Below, one piece after another: positions 1 to 5,610 of a stretch of DNA of 5,610 nt. This stretch comes from JANLTP01 sp031363055 (GTDB lineage Bacteria; Pseudomonadota; Gammaproteobacteria; Burkholderiales; Burkholderiaceae_E), in assembly GCA_031363055.1 (NCBI GenBank), contig JANLTP010000264.1, forward strand, positions 1-5,610, read 5' to 3'. Made by a program: the position numbers and the translations under genes. The notes under the pieces are model-generated. The model was given only the letters and a program-made list of their open reading frames with translations. It was not told where the DNA came from and did not search any database. The stretch's first letter is position 1. Every line of letters begins with the position of its first letter.

Positions 1-253
1 GACCGATCTCGCGGTGTTCCTGACGCGTCGAAATCAGGTCGCGTGGAACGTTGTCTCCAACAGCGCCGGGACCAGCACCTTTTCGGCTAGTCACGATTCG
101 GACCTCAGCAGCGTGACCGTTCTCGTGCCGAAAAATCGATACAAAAACCTGTCAATCAAAACCGGCTCGGCGACCATCAAGAGCGATGCGACCGACTGGG
201 TTGTCGTCGTGAATTCAGGCAGATCGATTTCCTTTACCGGCACTGAGCTGTGA
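1..253 (+). CDS. C-terminal fragment of a deacetylase-like protein (5' end outside window)
   Basis: The reading frame is open from the window edge (first full codon at base 2) to a TGA at 251-253, so this is the 3' end of a longer gene. The GTG at 14 is probably not a real start, since the residues before it (TDLA) continue the homology. The visible ~83 residues align with residues ~537-612 of the next gene product with one single-residue gap. Shared features are AxFLxRRxxVxxN, then DL, PKxRxK, G, I, W and a late G, about 19 identities by hand count. In the neighbour this segment follows the catalytic NodB-like domain, with the A.FL.RR helix at its boundary and a probable small beta-rich domain after it. 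I infer the missing upstream part is also a polysaccharide deacetylase-type protein, a tandem paralogue. No catalytic residue is visible, so activity cannot be judged. An unrelated protein sharing only this terminal domain remains possible. Confidence 0.72.
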   Translation, partial: TDLAVFLTRRNQVAWNVVSNSAGTSTFSASHDSDLSSVTVLVPKNRYKNLSIKTGSATIKSDATDWVVVVNSGRSISFTGTEL

Positions 254-261
254 GTTCCGTA

Positions 262-286
262 CGATCGACGCCTGGGGCGTCGATCG
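262..286. repeat. Perfect 11-bp inverted repeat (hairpin) in the intergenic gap
   Basis: Bases 262-272 (CGATCGACGCC) are the exact reverse complement of 276-286, with TGG as the loop. The repeat begins 8 bp after the upstream stop codon and ends 31 bp before the deacetylase ATG. It would form a strong RNA stem, but neither strand shows the T-run of an intrinsic terminator: the plus strand continues ATACCAAAATC. It may be an mRNA-processing or stabilising stem, a weak attenuator between the two genes, or a dyad bound by a protein. The rest of the 254-317 gap shows no convincing -35/-10 pair that I can defend. Confidence 0.6.
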
Positions 287-317
287 ATACCAAAATCATC
301 ATTGAACGGGCCTCTGA

Positions 318-2177
318 ATGCGTCGACTACTAGGTAACCTCGAGGGGCGTGGCACGCCCCTGGCTGTGATCCTGTTGGTCGCTATTCTGGTGTTTGCAAT
401 CGGATGGTGGAACGGGCAGCGCAACAGTCAAGCTACGACGTTCAGGGAAATCGTCTTGCTGGTTCCGGATGAACTCGATACGCTTGATCCGTACTACCGG
501 AGCTGGGCCGACGCTTTGCGCGAAGAGGGATACGTCTATTCCACCTTGAGTGCGAGCGAGGCGATCCGGGCAAGCGCAGCCGGTACGCTCAACGCTCGCG
601 GCCTAATCATGCCAGACACATTCCATCGGCGTGCCGGTGTCGCGCTGCTCGATGCGTTGCAAGTCGAGGTCATGCGCGGCAGCCATTTGATGCTGGTCTT
701 CGACGCCGCTGTAGCAACGCCGACCGGCTTCATCAATTCGCCGCTCAAATTGCGCCGCCTTGCTGGGGTCGACTATGCGCTCTACGAAAATGAGGGCGAG
801 TCGCAGACGCTGGTCGGTAATCTGACGTTAAACGAAAAGGTGGCCGCCTTGTTGAGGATTCCGCCCGGGCGGATGCAGCGCGCCATGAGTGATGGCGGAA
901 AACCGGTTCTGCAGGCGACGGCCTATGGATACGGCACAGCCGCATTTTCCTATTTTGCGACACGCAAGGCCGCCACAGGTAGTCAACTGGTTCATTCGGG
1001 CGAGAATATTCTGGCTAACCTCAATCAGGTCGGTCGGGGACTGGTGTTATTTGTCAATCTGCCGCTCGGCTATTTGAAGAAGCGCACCGACGGAATATGG
1101 CTGCACAGTTTTCTGAGGTATTTCGGCGATCAACTGGTTCGCAGTCCACGCCTTATGAGCGCACCCGATGCGGTCGGTGGGATCGTCGTCAATTGGCACA
1201 TCGACGACCGCAAGGCCTTGGGTTTTCTGCCCTTGCTCGATGAAATCGGCTTCGGTGACTGGGGTCCGTATTCGATTCATCTGACGGCGGGACCAGATAC
1301 AAATGTAAGCGGCGACGGACTCGGCATGGACCTGCCCAATAATCCGAAGATGCACGAATGGGTACACAAGATGGCTGCGCGTGGCAATTCATTCGGCAGC
1401 CATGGTGGCTGGATCCACAACGCTTTTTCAATTGAAGTGACTGAGCGCTCGCGACAACAACACCAGCGACTGATTGACGAAAATATTCGGGCCGTTACCC
1501 AGGCGGTTGGCGCCGAGATCAAGGAGTATTCCGCGCCCAGTGGCAACCACCCGCAATGGACCACCGATATTCTCGAGGAAATGGGCATCCGCGCCTATTA
1601 CACGACCGGCAATGCAGGGATGGGTCCGACGCGCTCTTACCTGCACAGGGATACAGCCGTCAAACGTGCGTGGTCGTTTCCGATATCGGCGCTCGGCCAG
1701 GCTGCATCGTTCGAAGAAGCCAATGACCAGGCTGTACCGAACGTGGCGATGCTCAACTGGTTGAACGCATTGTCCGAGTTCTGCGTTGAAAGCCACGCCG
1801 TTCGCTTGTTCTACTTTCATCCAATCGGTGTGTCCATGTACAAGGAAGTCGCCCGGAGTTGGCTGCGCAGTGTTCGCACGATGCAGAGCGCCGGCGTATT
1901 TCGCATGTACACGATGTCGCAGATGGCCGAATTTCTCGATCGCCGCGAAGCTGTGACGATCAACATGCAAACCGGATCGAATCAGTCTGATGTCCGCATT
2001 GAGCTGGCCAGTGCAGGCGATCTGGCTCAGCAGGTCCTGGCACTGCCCAAGAGCCGTTTCAAGCGCCCGGAACTTCTGTCCGGCACCGGCGCCATCGAGG
2101 AATCGAAAGATCATTGGATGGTGCATGCCGGGACCGGACAAACGTTGAGAATGAACGCAGAGGAATCGAATGATTAA
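318..2177 (+). CDS. Membrane-anchored polysaccharide deacetylase-like protein (NodB/CE4-like)
   Basis: 619 residues, predicted to remove N- or O-acetyl groups from a polysaccharide in the periplasm. Residues 1-13 are basic and 14-31 form one hydrophobic segment, giving an anchored protein facing the periplasm. Residues ~43-275 look like an alpha/beta Rossmann or amidotransferase-like domain (EIVLLVPD near the start, GLVLFVNLPLG near the end) without an obvious active site. Residues ~285-545 carry NodB-like motifs: NWHIDDR (D296, D297), SHGGWIHN (H362, H367), YSAPSGNHP (404-412) and FYFHP (H501). The metal-binding His pair is spaced i/i+5 instead of the usual i/i+4, and the usual Arg of motif 3 is absent, so this is a divergent family. 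Residues ~546-619 form a C-terminal domain shared with the truncated upstream gene. The ATG is preceded directly by an in-frame TGA, and its ribosome site is weak (ACGGG, 7 nt upstream). The gene overlaps wecB by 8 bp. The deacetylase fold is well supported; the substrate is inferred from context. Confidence 0.85.
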   Translation: MRRLLGNLEGRGTPLAVILLVAILVFAIGWWNGQRNSQATTFREIVLLVPDELDTLDPYYRSWADALREEGYVYSTLSASEAIRASAAGTLNARGLIMPDTFHRRAGVALLDALQVEVMRGSHLMLVFDAAVATPTGFINSPLKLRRLAGVDYALYENEGESQTLVGNLTLNEKVAALLRIPPGRMQRAMSDGGKPVLQATAYGYGTAAFSYFATRKAATGSQLVHSGENILANLNQVGRGLVLFVNLPLGYLKKRTDGIWLHSFLRYFGDQLVRSPRLMSAPDAVGGIVVNWHIDDRKALGFLPLLDEIGFGDWGPYSIHLTAGPDTNVSGDGLGMDLPNNPKMHEWVHKMAARGNSFGSHGGWIHNAFSIEVTERSRQQHQRLIDENIRAVTQAVGAEIKEYSAPSGNHPQWTTDILEEMGIRAYYTTGNAGMGPTRSYLHRDTAVKRAWSFPISALGQAASFEEANDQAVPNVAMLNWLNALSEFCVESHAVRLFYFHPIGVSMYKEVARSWLRSVRTMQSAGVFRMYTMSQMAEFLDRREAVTINMQTGSNQSDVRIELASAGDLAQQVLALPKSRFKRPELLSGTGAIEESKDHWMVHAGTGQTLRMNAEESND

Positions 2178-3351
2178 GCGCGACAAGTCGATTGCAATTT
2201 GTATTGGGACACGCCCTGAGATCATCAAGATGGCACCGGTTGTCCAGGCGTTGCGTGACCAAGCACAAGCGGTGACCCTGGTTCATAGCGGTCAACATGA
2301 CAGCATGGCATGGCCGCTCTACGAGTTCTTCGATATCAAGCCAGACATCATCGTCGATCTGACTCGCAAGGACTCGAGCCTCGAGCACCTGAGCAGCCGA
2401 CTGATCGAGTCGCTCGGCGCGCAATGGCGTCAGTTCGCCCCCCGCGCTGTGCTCGTGCATGGCGATACGTCAACCGCAGCGATGGCCGCATTGACGTCGT
2501 TTTATGCGAAAGTTCCGATTGGTCATGTCGAGGCCGGCCTGCGCACCGGCGAGCGTTATGACCCGTTCCCGGAGGAGATGAATCGTACCCTGATCGGCCG
2601 GATGGCTGATTGGCATTTCGCCCCGACCCGAAAAGCAGTTGAAAACCTCGCCAATGAGGGCCTGCGCGAACAGGTTCATCTAGTCGGCAATACGGCGATC
2701 GATGCGGCTCGTTGGGGTCTGGCACGCTTGACGACCTATTGGACGCGTCACCCGGATCGGTTTCCGCAGGAGTTGGCGCCGTTGGCCACCCTCGACGGCA
2801 GCAAGCGCGTATTGCTGATTACGGCCCATCGCCGCGAGAACTGGGGTCATGGCATCGAACAGATCGCGACTGCGGTTCGGCAATGGTTGGAGAGCCATGC
2901 GAATTATGTTGCCGTCTGGCCGGTGCATGCCAATCCGGCGGTTGCCGATACCGTGCATCGGGTGTTCGCCGCTTCGGATCAGTGCCTGGCTGATCGATTG
3001 ATCCTGACGGCGCCGCTCGACTACCCGGCCCTGCTTTGGGTAATGCAAGCAAGCTGGATGATCCTTACCGATTCTGGCGGCATCCAGGAGGAGTCGGCTG
3101 CGCTCGATAAACCCGTGTTGGTGCTGCGTGATACGACCGAGCGCCCGGAACTGATCACCTCTGGTCGGGGAATTCTGACGGGTGCTCGTCGGCAATCTAT
3201 CCTTCACGAACTGAATCGTCTGCATGAATCGGTTGGCGACTACGAACATATGTGCGCCGGTACCAATCCGTTCGGCGATGGACACGCAGCGCATCGAATT
3301 GCATCGATCTGCATCGCAATGGGAAACGAAAAGTTGGAGATGGCCGCGTGA
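2170..3351 (+). CDS. wecB: UDP-N-acetylglucosamine 2-epimerase, non-hydrolysing
   Basis: 393 residues, close to the usual family length. It interconverts UDP-GlcNAc and UDP-ManNAc in the cytosol, supplying ManNAc or its derivatives for surface polysaccharides. The family signature is complete: GTRPE (13-17), HGDT (97-100), HVEAGLRT (119-126), PFPEEMNR (132-139), GNTAIDA (173-179), TAHRRENWG (218-226), TDSGGIQEE (300-308) and VLRDTTERPE (318-327). D99, E121, E135 and H220 match the catalytic positions known in the E. coli enzyme (D95, E117, E131, H213). The ATG lies inside the end of the deacetylase gene (ATGATTAA overlap) with AGAGGA 5 nt upstream, which supports coupled translation. The stop overlaps the GTG start of the next gene. 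No dehydrogenase (WecC type) is visible here, so whether the sugar is used as ManNAc or oxidised to ManNAcA cannot be told. The wecB name reflects the enzyme family; the role is probably in this local polymer, not necessarily in enterobacterial common antigen. Confidence 0.96.
   Translation: MIKRDKSIAICIGTRPEIIKMAPVVQALRDQAQAVTLVHSGQHDSMAWPLYEFFDIKPDIIVDLTRKDSSLEHLSSRLIESLGAQWRQFAPRAVLVHGDTSTAAMAALTSFYAKVPIGHVEAGLRTGERYDPFPEEMNRTLIGRMADWHFAPTRKAVENLANEGLREQVHLVGNTAIDAARWGLARLTTYWTRHPDRFPQELAPLATLDGSKRVLLITAHRRENWGHGIEQIATAVRQWLESHANYVAVWPVHANPAVADTVHRVFAASDQCLADRLILTAPLDYPALLWVMQASWMILTDSGGIQEESAALDKPVLVLRDTTERPELITSGRGILTGARRQSILHELNRLHESVGDYEHMCAGTNPFGDGHAAHRIASICIAMGNEKLEMAA
3336..3339 (+). 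promoter_or_regulatory. Ribosome binding site for the YaiO-like gene
   Basis: GGAG sits 8 nt before the GTG at 3348, inside the last codons of wecB. This placement, together with the signal peptide that begins exactly at that GTG, decides the start over the in-frame ATG at 3252, which would overlap wecB by 100 bp. Confidence 0.75.
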
Positions 3352-4157
3352 TCAGAAAAGCTTTTGTCAGCGCCATTTTTTTATTAGGTGCGGCGCATTC
3401 AACTATTGGCGCTCAGACCAACGCGCCAGCAAGCACGGCGGCCACATCAAGTTTGAACCGAAGCTTGACTATCGGAGCATCTCATCAACGTTTGTCCAGT
3501 GGCTTCGGCACCTGGAATGACCAATTCATTCGCCTGGTCTGGGAGCAGGACAAAGCCAACCTGATCAACGCGGAACTGGTACACGGCAATCGGTTCAATG
3601 AGAGCGGTGTATTGGGCGGCGTTTCCTGGACTCGCGTGCTCGACGAGGACTGGTATGGGAACGTCGCCTATGCACGTACCAACACGGGTCTGTTCTGGCC
3701 GATTTCGCAGGGCTCCGGCACGATCAACCGGAAATGGCTCGAAGGTCGAAAACTGGTCAGTTCCCTGGCGCTCGGATTCGATGAGTCACGCAACAACTAC
3801 AGTGGCCGATGGGCTTCCCTGGCAGCCAGTTACTACGCTCCTAATTCCGTTTTGATCGGCGCAGGCGTGCGAGCGAATGTCACGCAACCTGGTGATGTCC
3901 ATACTCTTCGACGATTCGCTTCAATTACCTGGGGCACGCGCGGCAACGCCTATCTGAGCTTGAGCTATAACGGTGGGCGAGAGGGCTATCAGCTCCTCAA
4001 TTCAACTGCGATCACGGACTTCGCGAGCAGGGAATGGGTTCTGCAATGGAAACAATGGGTGACCAAGGGTGCTGGTCTGGAATTCAAGGCATTCGATTAC
4101 CGGAATTCCTTTTACCAGCGCGCCGGCGCTGAAGCGAGCGTCTTCACTGAATTCTGA
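3348..4157 (+). CDS. YaiO-family outer-membrane beta-barrel protein
   Basis: 269 residues from the GTG start, which overlaps the wecB stop as GTGA. The N-terminus MIRKAFVSAIFLLGAAHSTIGA is a clear Sec signal peptide with probable cleavage around residue 22. The mature part is rich in alternating polar and aromatic strands (for example LNRSLTIGASHQRL, NAYLSLSYNGGREGYQ, REWVLQWKQWV, GLEFKAFDYRN) and ends in VFTEF, the terminal Phe expected of a barrel handled by the BAM machinery. The pattern and length fit the YaiO-type barrel domain seen in polysaccharide secretion loci. Larger relatives carry TPR repeats before the barrel; none are seen here. The proposed role is as an outer-membrane component for export of, or interaction with, the polymer made by the neighbouring synthase. 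The exact function of YaiO-type barrels is poorly established, so the export role is inference from context. The barrel assignment itself is strong. Confidence 0.85.
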   Translation: MIRKAFVSAIFLLGAAHSTIGAQTNAPASTAATSSLNRSLTIGASHQRLSSGFGTWNDQFIRLVWEQDKANLINAELVHGNRFNESGVLGGVSWTRVLDEDWYGNVAYARTNTGLFWPISQGSGTINRKWLEGRKLVSSLALGFDESRNNYSGRWASLAASYYAPNSVLIGAGVRANVTQPGDVHTLRRFASITWGTRGNAYLSLSYNGGREGYQLLNSTAITDFASREWVLQWKQWVTKGAGLEFKAFDYRNSFYQRAGAEASVFTEF

Positions 4158-4160
4158 ATA

Positions 4161-4982
4161 ATGAACACTGTACGCCGAACGGCATCACCTCGCGAGCTGC
4201 GCCGCCTGACGATCGACCGTTGGCGCGCGGAAGGCTCACAAGGTGCCCGGATCGCACCGCACCGCGCGCTGTTGAGTCACCGTTTTCCGATCATGCGCGT
4301 GCGTTCAGTTCTGATGCTGCCGGTCGCCTACACAGTGGCGATCATTCTGTTCCACCGGGATATTGTTCTGCTGTGGAGCCGAGTGATCCGATGGTCCATC
4401 GAGCTTACGGATAGTCCCGCCCAATTGGGATGGACTCGGACCCTGGGCGGTCTGCGCCTGCACATGGATATGGTCTGGCTCGATATGAGCGCCGGCGCAC
4501 CGTCGCCTGCGCAGTGGTGGACCTGTGCGGCAGTTACGTTGTTCCTTGCATTACTCTCGCTGGGACTGCCATCGCGCATGCTGCCTATCGCCTATGTGCT
4601 CCGGGTGCATGCCATCGTCATCGCCGTGTCTCTCGTCTACTTTGCTCTGATGCCCAACAGCTTTACCTACGCACTGTCTGACCATATCACCATGCTCCTG
4701 GTGATGTTCCTTCTGCTCGCCTTGCTGATACCGTGGATATTCGCACTGACTTATAGCATTCTTGGCTTTACGTTCGCTAACAAAGCCTTGCTTACCTTTC
4801 TGGGTGTGCTTTTCCTGCTACTTTTTGCGCCGCTCCATGCGTTCAGCCATGCCCTGGTCCTGTACCACGGCTCACTCTTGTATCAGCCGGTGTTGTTTTT
4901 GCTCATGGGTATCTTTCCACCCCTCATGGCAATGGTGGCGTTCTACTCCTGGGCCATGACGTGGCCGCGAGGCGCAGCGTGA
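4161..4982 (+). CDS. Multi-pass membrane protein of unknown function (about 6 TM)
   Basis: 273 residues; I do not recognise the family. The first ~47 residues are basic and Arg-rich (RRTASPRELRRLTIDRWR), suggesting a cytosolic tail. Hydrophobic segments lie at about 48-65, 118-136, 141-163, 175-200, 207-226 and 241-266. Between the first two is a ~50-residue loop, probably periplasmic, containing W91, W106 and the W119-W120 pair at its end. Position 215-236 (GVLFLLLFAPLHAFSHALVLYH) contains three His within a membrane-proximal stretch. The ATG is 3 nt after the previous stop with no good ribosome site, so translation may depend on re-initiation. An in-frame ATG at 4293 would remove the basic tail but also lacks a clear site. 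Its 3' end overlaps the glycosyltransferase start by GTGA. It may be an accessory subunit of the synthase or a modification or transport component. Exosortase-like and acyltransferase identities were considered but no signature is present. Confidence 0.8.
   Translation: MNTVRRTASPRELRRLTIDRWRAEGSQGARIAPHRALLSHRFPIMRVRSVLMLPVAYTVAIILFHRDIVLLWSRVIRWSIELTDSPAQLGWTRTLGGLRLHMDMVWLDMSAGAPSPAQWWTCAAVTLFLALLSLGLPSRMLPIAYVLRVHAIVIAVSLVYFALMPNSFTYALSDHITMLLVMFLLLALLIPWIFALTYSILGFTFANKALLTFLGVLFLLLFAPLHAFSHALVLYHGSLLYQPVLFLLMGIFPPLMAMVAFYSWAMTWPRGAA
4969..4972 (+). promoter_or_regulatory. Ribosome binding site for the glycosyltransferase
   Basis: GAGG lies 6 nt before the GTG at 4979, within the end of the membrane-protein gene. 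It supports this GTG, whose TG is shared with the upstream TGA stop, as the true start of the glycosyltransferase. Confidence 0.7.
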
Positions 4983-5610
4983 TCAGACCTTGGCTCGTGT
5001 TTTGGGTACTGGTGTGGCTGACCCAGACGCCGGCGCTCGGGCAGTCCGGAGCAAATCTGGTATCCGGGCAATCCGCCAGCGCGGTTCAGCGGCTGATGCA
5101 GACTATGCAGCAGACGAATACCGTTGCCGAAGCTACGCTTCAGTCCAGCTCGGTCCTTAGGCGTCGTCTGGAGCAGGCGGACCCCAGTGGCGAGGTAGAC
5201 GAACCGATCCCGATTGCGCTGCTTCTAGCCAACCCAGCAGGCGGGCTGCAAAGTCCCCTGCGCACGCTTTTGGCCGCATGCGAGTACCTGTTGTACCTGA
5301 TCGTTCTGTTGCTGGCGGGCTATATGCTGCGACACTACGTTTTCACGTTAAACCGGTTGTTTGCGCGGCAGCGTCATCCTTATGTCGATGTCGACACCGC
5401 AAGCTGGCCCCGAATCACGGTCTTTATCGCCGCTCACAACGAGGAAGCTGTGATCGAAGATTCGATCGCCGCGCTGCTTGAGGTTGACTACCCGATCGAT
5501 TGCTTGACCATTACCCCGGTCAACGATCGCTCGAAGGATAGAACTCGCGAACTGATCGACGCGATGGTCGAGCGCTTTCCGGGTCGGATCAAGCCGTTTC
5601 ACCGGGTCGA
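4979..5610 (+). CDS. Family 2 glycosyltransferase, probable polysaccharide synthase (3' end outside window)
   Basis: 210 codons are visible with no stop before the window ends. The protein starts MIRPWLVFWVLVWLTQTPALG, a signal-peptide or signal-anchor-like segment, followed by ~80 mostly polar residues (QSGANLVSGQ..., with a helical Gln/Arg-rich stretch at ~38-65). A transmembrane segment follows at ~103-121, then a basic cytosolic turn. The GT-A domain begins at P144: RITVFIAAHNEE (145-156) is the first nucleotide-sugar-binding strand, and VNDRSKDRT (181-189) matches the usual (N/D)DxSxD element, with D183 as the likely UDP-contacting Asp. This fits processive HexNAc or hexose synthases of the BcsA/PgaC/chitin-synthase type. 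The later catalytic DxD, TED and QxxRW motifs and C-terminal membrane helices lie outside the window, so processivity is not proven. The GTG overlaps the preceding stop, supporting co-translation with the six-TM protein. The donor is plausibly UDP-ManNAc or UDP-GlcNAc, given the WecB gene nearby. Confidence 0.88.
   Translation, partial: MIRPWLVFWVLVWLTQTPALGQSGANLVSGQSASAVQRLMQTMQQTNTVAEATLQSSSVLRRRLEQADPSGEVDEPIPIALLLANPAGGLQSPLRTLLAACEYLLYLIVLLLAGYMLRHYVFTLNRLFARQRHPYVDVDTASWPRITVFIAAHNEEAVIEDSIAALLEVDYPIDCLTITPVNDRSKDRTRELIDAMVERFPGRIKPFHRV

Noticed and set aside
14..16. GTG at 14 as the start of a small standalone 79-residue protein
   Set aside because: The frame is open to the window edge, and the alignment with the deacetylase C-terminus includes residues before this codon, so it is the tail of a larger protein.
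262..290. Intrinsic terminator after the first gene
   Set aside because: The stem is strong but is followed by ATACCAAAATC, not a T-run, and the opposite strand also lacks one.
1428..2228. Minus-strand open frame of 266 codons opposite the deacetylase
   Set aside because: It lies opposite a gene with clear motifs and a good operon context, its translation shows no recognisable domain, and long antisense frames are common in GC-rich coding DNA.
2680..3294. Minus-strand open frame of 204 codons opposite wecB
   Set aside because: It is the mirror of a highly conserved epimerase coding region; the translation is rich in Arg, Gln and His with no domain pattern.
3252..3347. Upstream ATG start for the YaiO-like protein
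   Set aside because: It would overlap wecB by 100 bp and bury the signal peptide behind 32 polar residues. The GTG at 3348 has a GGAG site and starts exactly at the signal peptide.
4430..4959. Plus-strand frames inside the six-TM gene in another phase
   Set aside because: They are rich in Cys, Ser and Arg with no domain pattern, whereas the main frame gives a coherent membrane topology and correct overlaps at the 3' end.
4161..4982. Exosortase-like identity for the six-TM protein
   Set aside because: Exosortases need a conserved membrane-associated Cys, Arg and His set. Only one Cys (C122) is present and it sits in an unrelated context.

Overview
The window is a compact, all-plus-strand block of five genes plus the tail of a sixth. 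It looks like part of an exopolysaccharide synthesis and export operon from a Gram-negative bacterium, probably a proteobacterium. The Gram-negative call rests on a gene for a signal-peptide-bearing outer-membrane beta-barrel (YaiO type) ending in phenylalanine, and on the moderately high GC. No rRNA, tRNA, mobile element or CRISPR is visible, and I cannot name a genus.

Layout: (1) positions 1-253 hold the 3' end of a gene cut by the window edge. Its last ~80 residues align almost without gaps to the C-terminus of the next gene product, so it is probably a paralogous deacetylase-type protein. (2) A 64-bp intergenic gap carries a perfect 11-bp inverted repeat with a 3-nt loop. (3) 318-2177 encodes a membrane-anchored, NodB-like polysaccharide deacetylase with altered motifs. 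(4) 2170-3351 is a canonical non-hydrolysing UDP-GlcNAc 2-epimerase (WecB). (5) 3348-4157 is a YaiO-family outer-membrane barrel. (6) 4161-4982 is an unrecognised protein with about six membrane segments. (7) 4979-5610 is the start of a family 2 glycosyltransferase that runs off the window.

From gene 3 onward the genes overlap by 8, 4 and 4 bp or are separated by 3 bp, so they very likely form one transcriptional unit with translational coupling. Inferred working model: WecB supplies UDP-ManNAc, the membrane glycosyltransferase polymerises and translocates a HexNAc-containing chain with the six-TM protein as a possible partner, the anchored deacetylase (perhaps with its upstream paralogue) removes acetyl groups in the periplasm, and the YaiO barrel assists passage across the outer membrane. 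The general logic resembles synthase-dependent systems such as Pga (PNAG) or Pel, but the gene content differs: a dedicated ManNAc-nucleotide epimerase, a deacetylase with non-standard motifs, a small barrel without a visible TPR region, and a synthase whose catalytic domain is preceded by an exported segment of about 80 residues.
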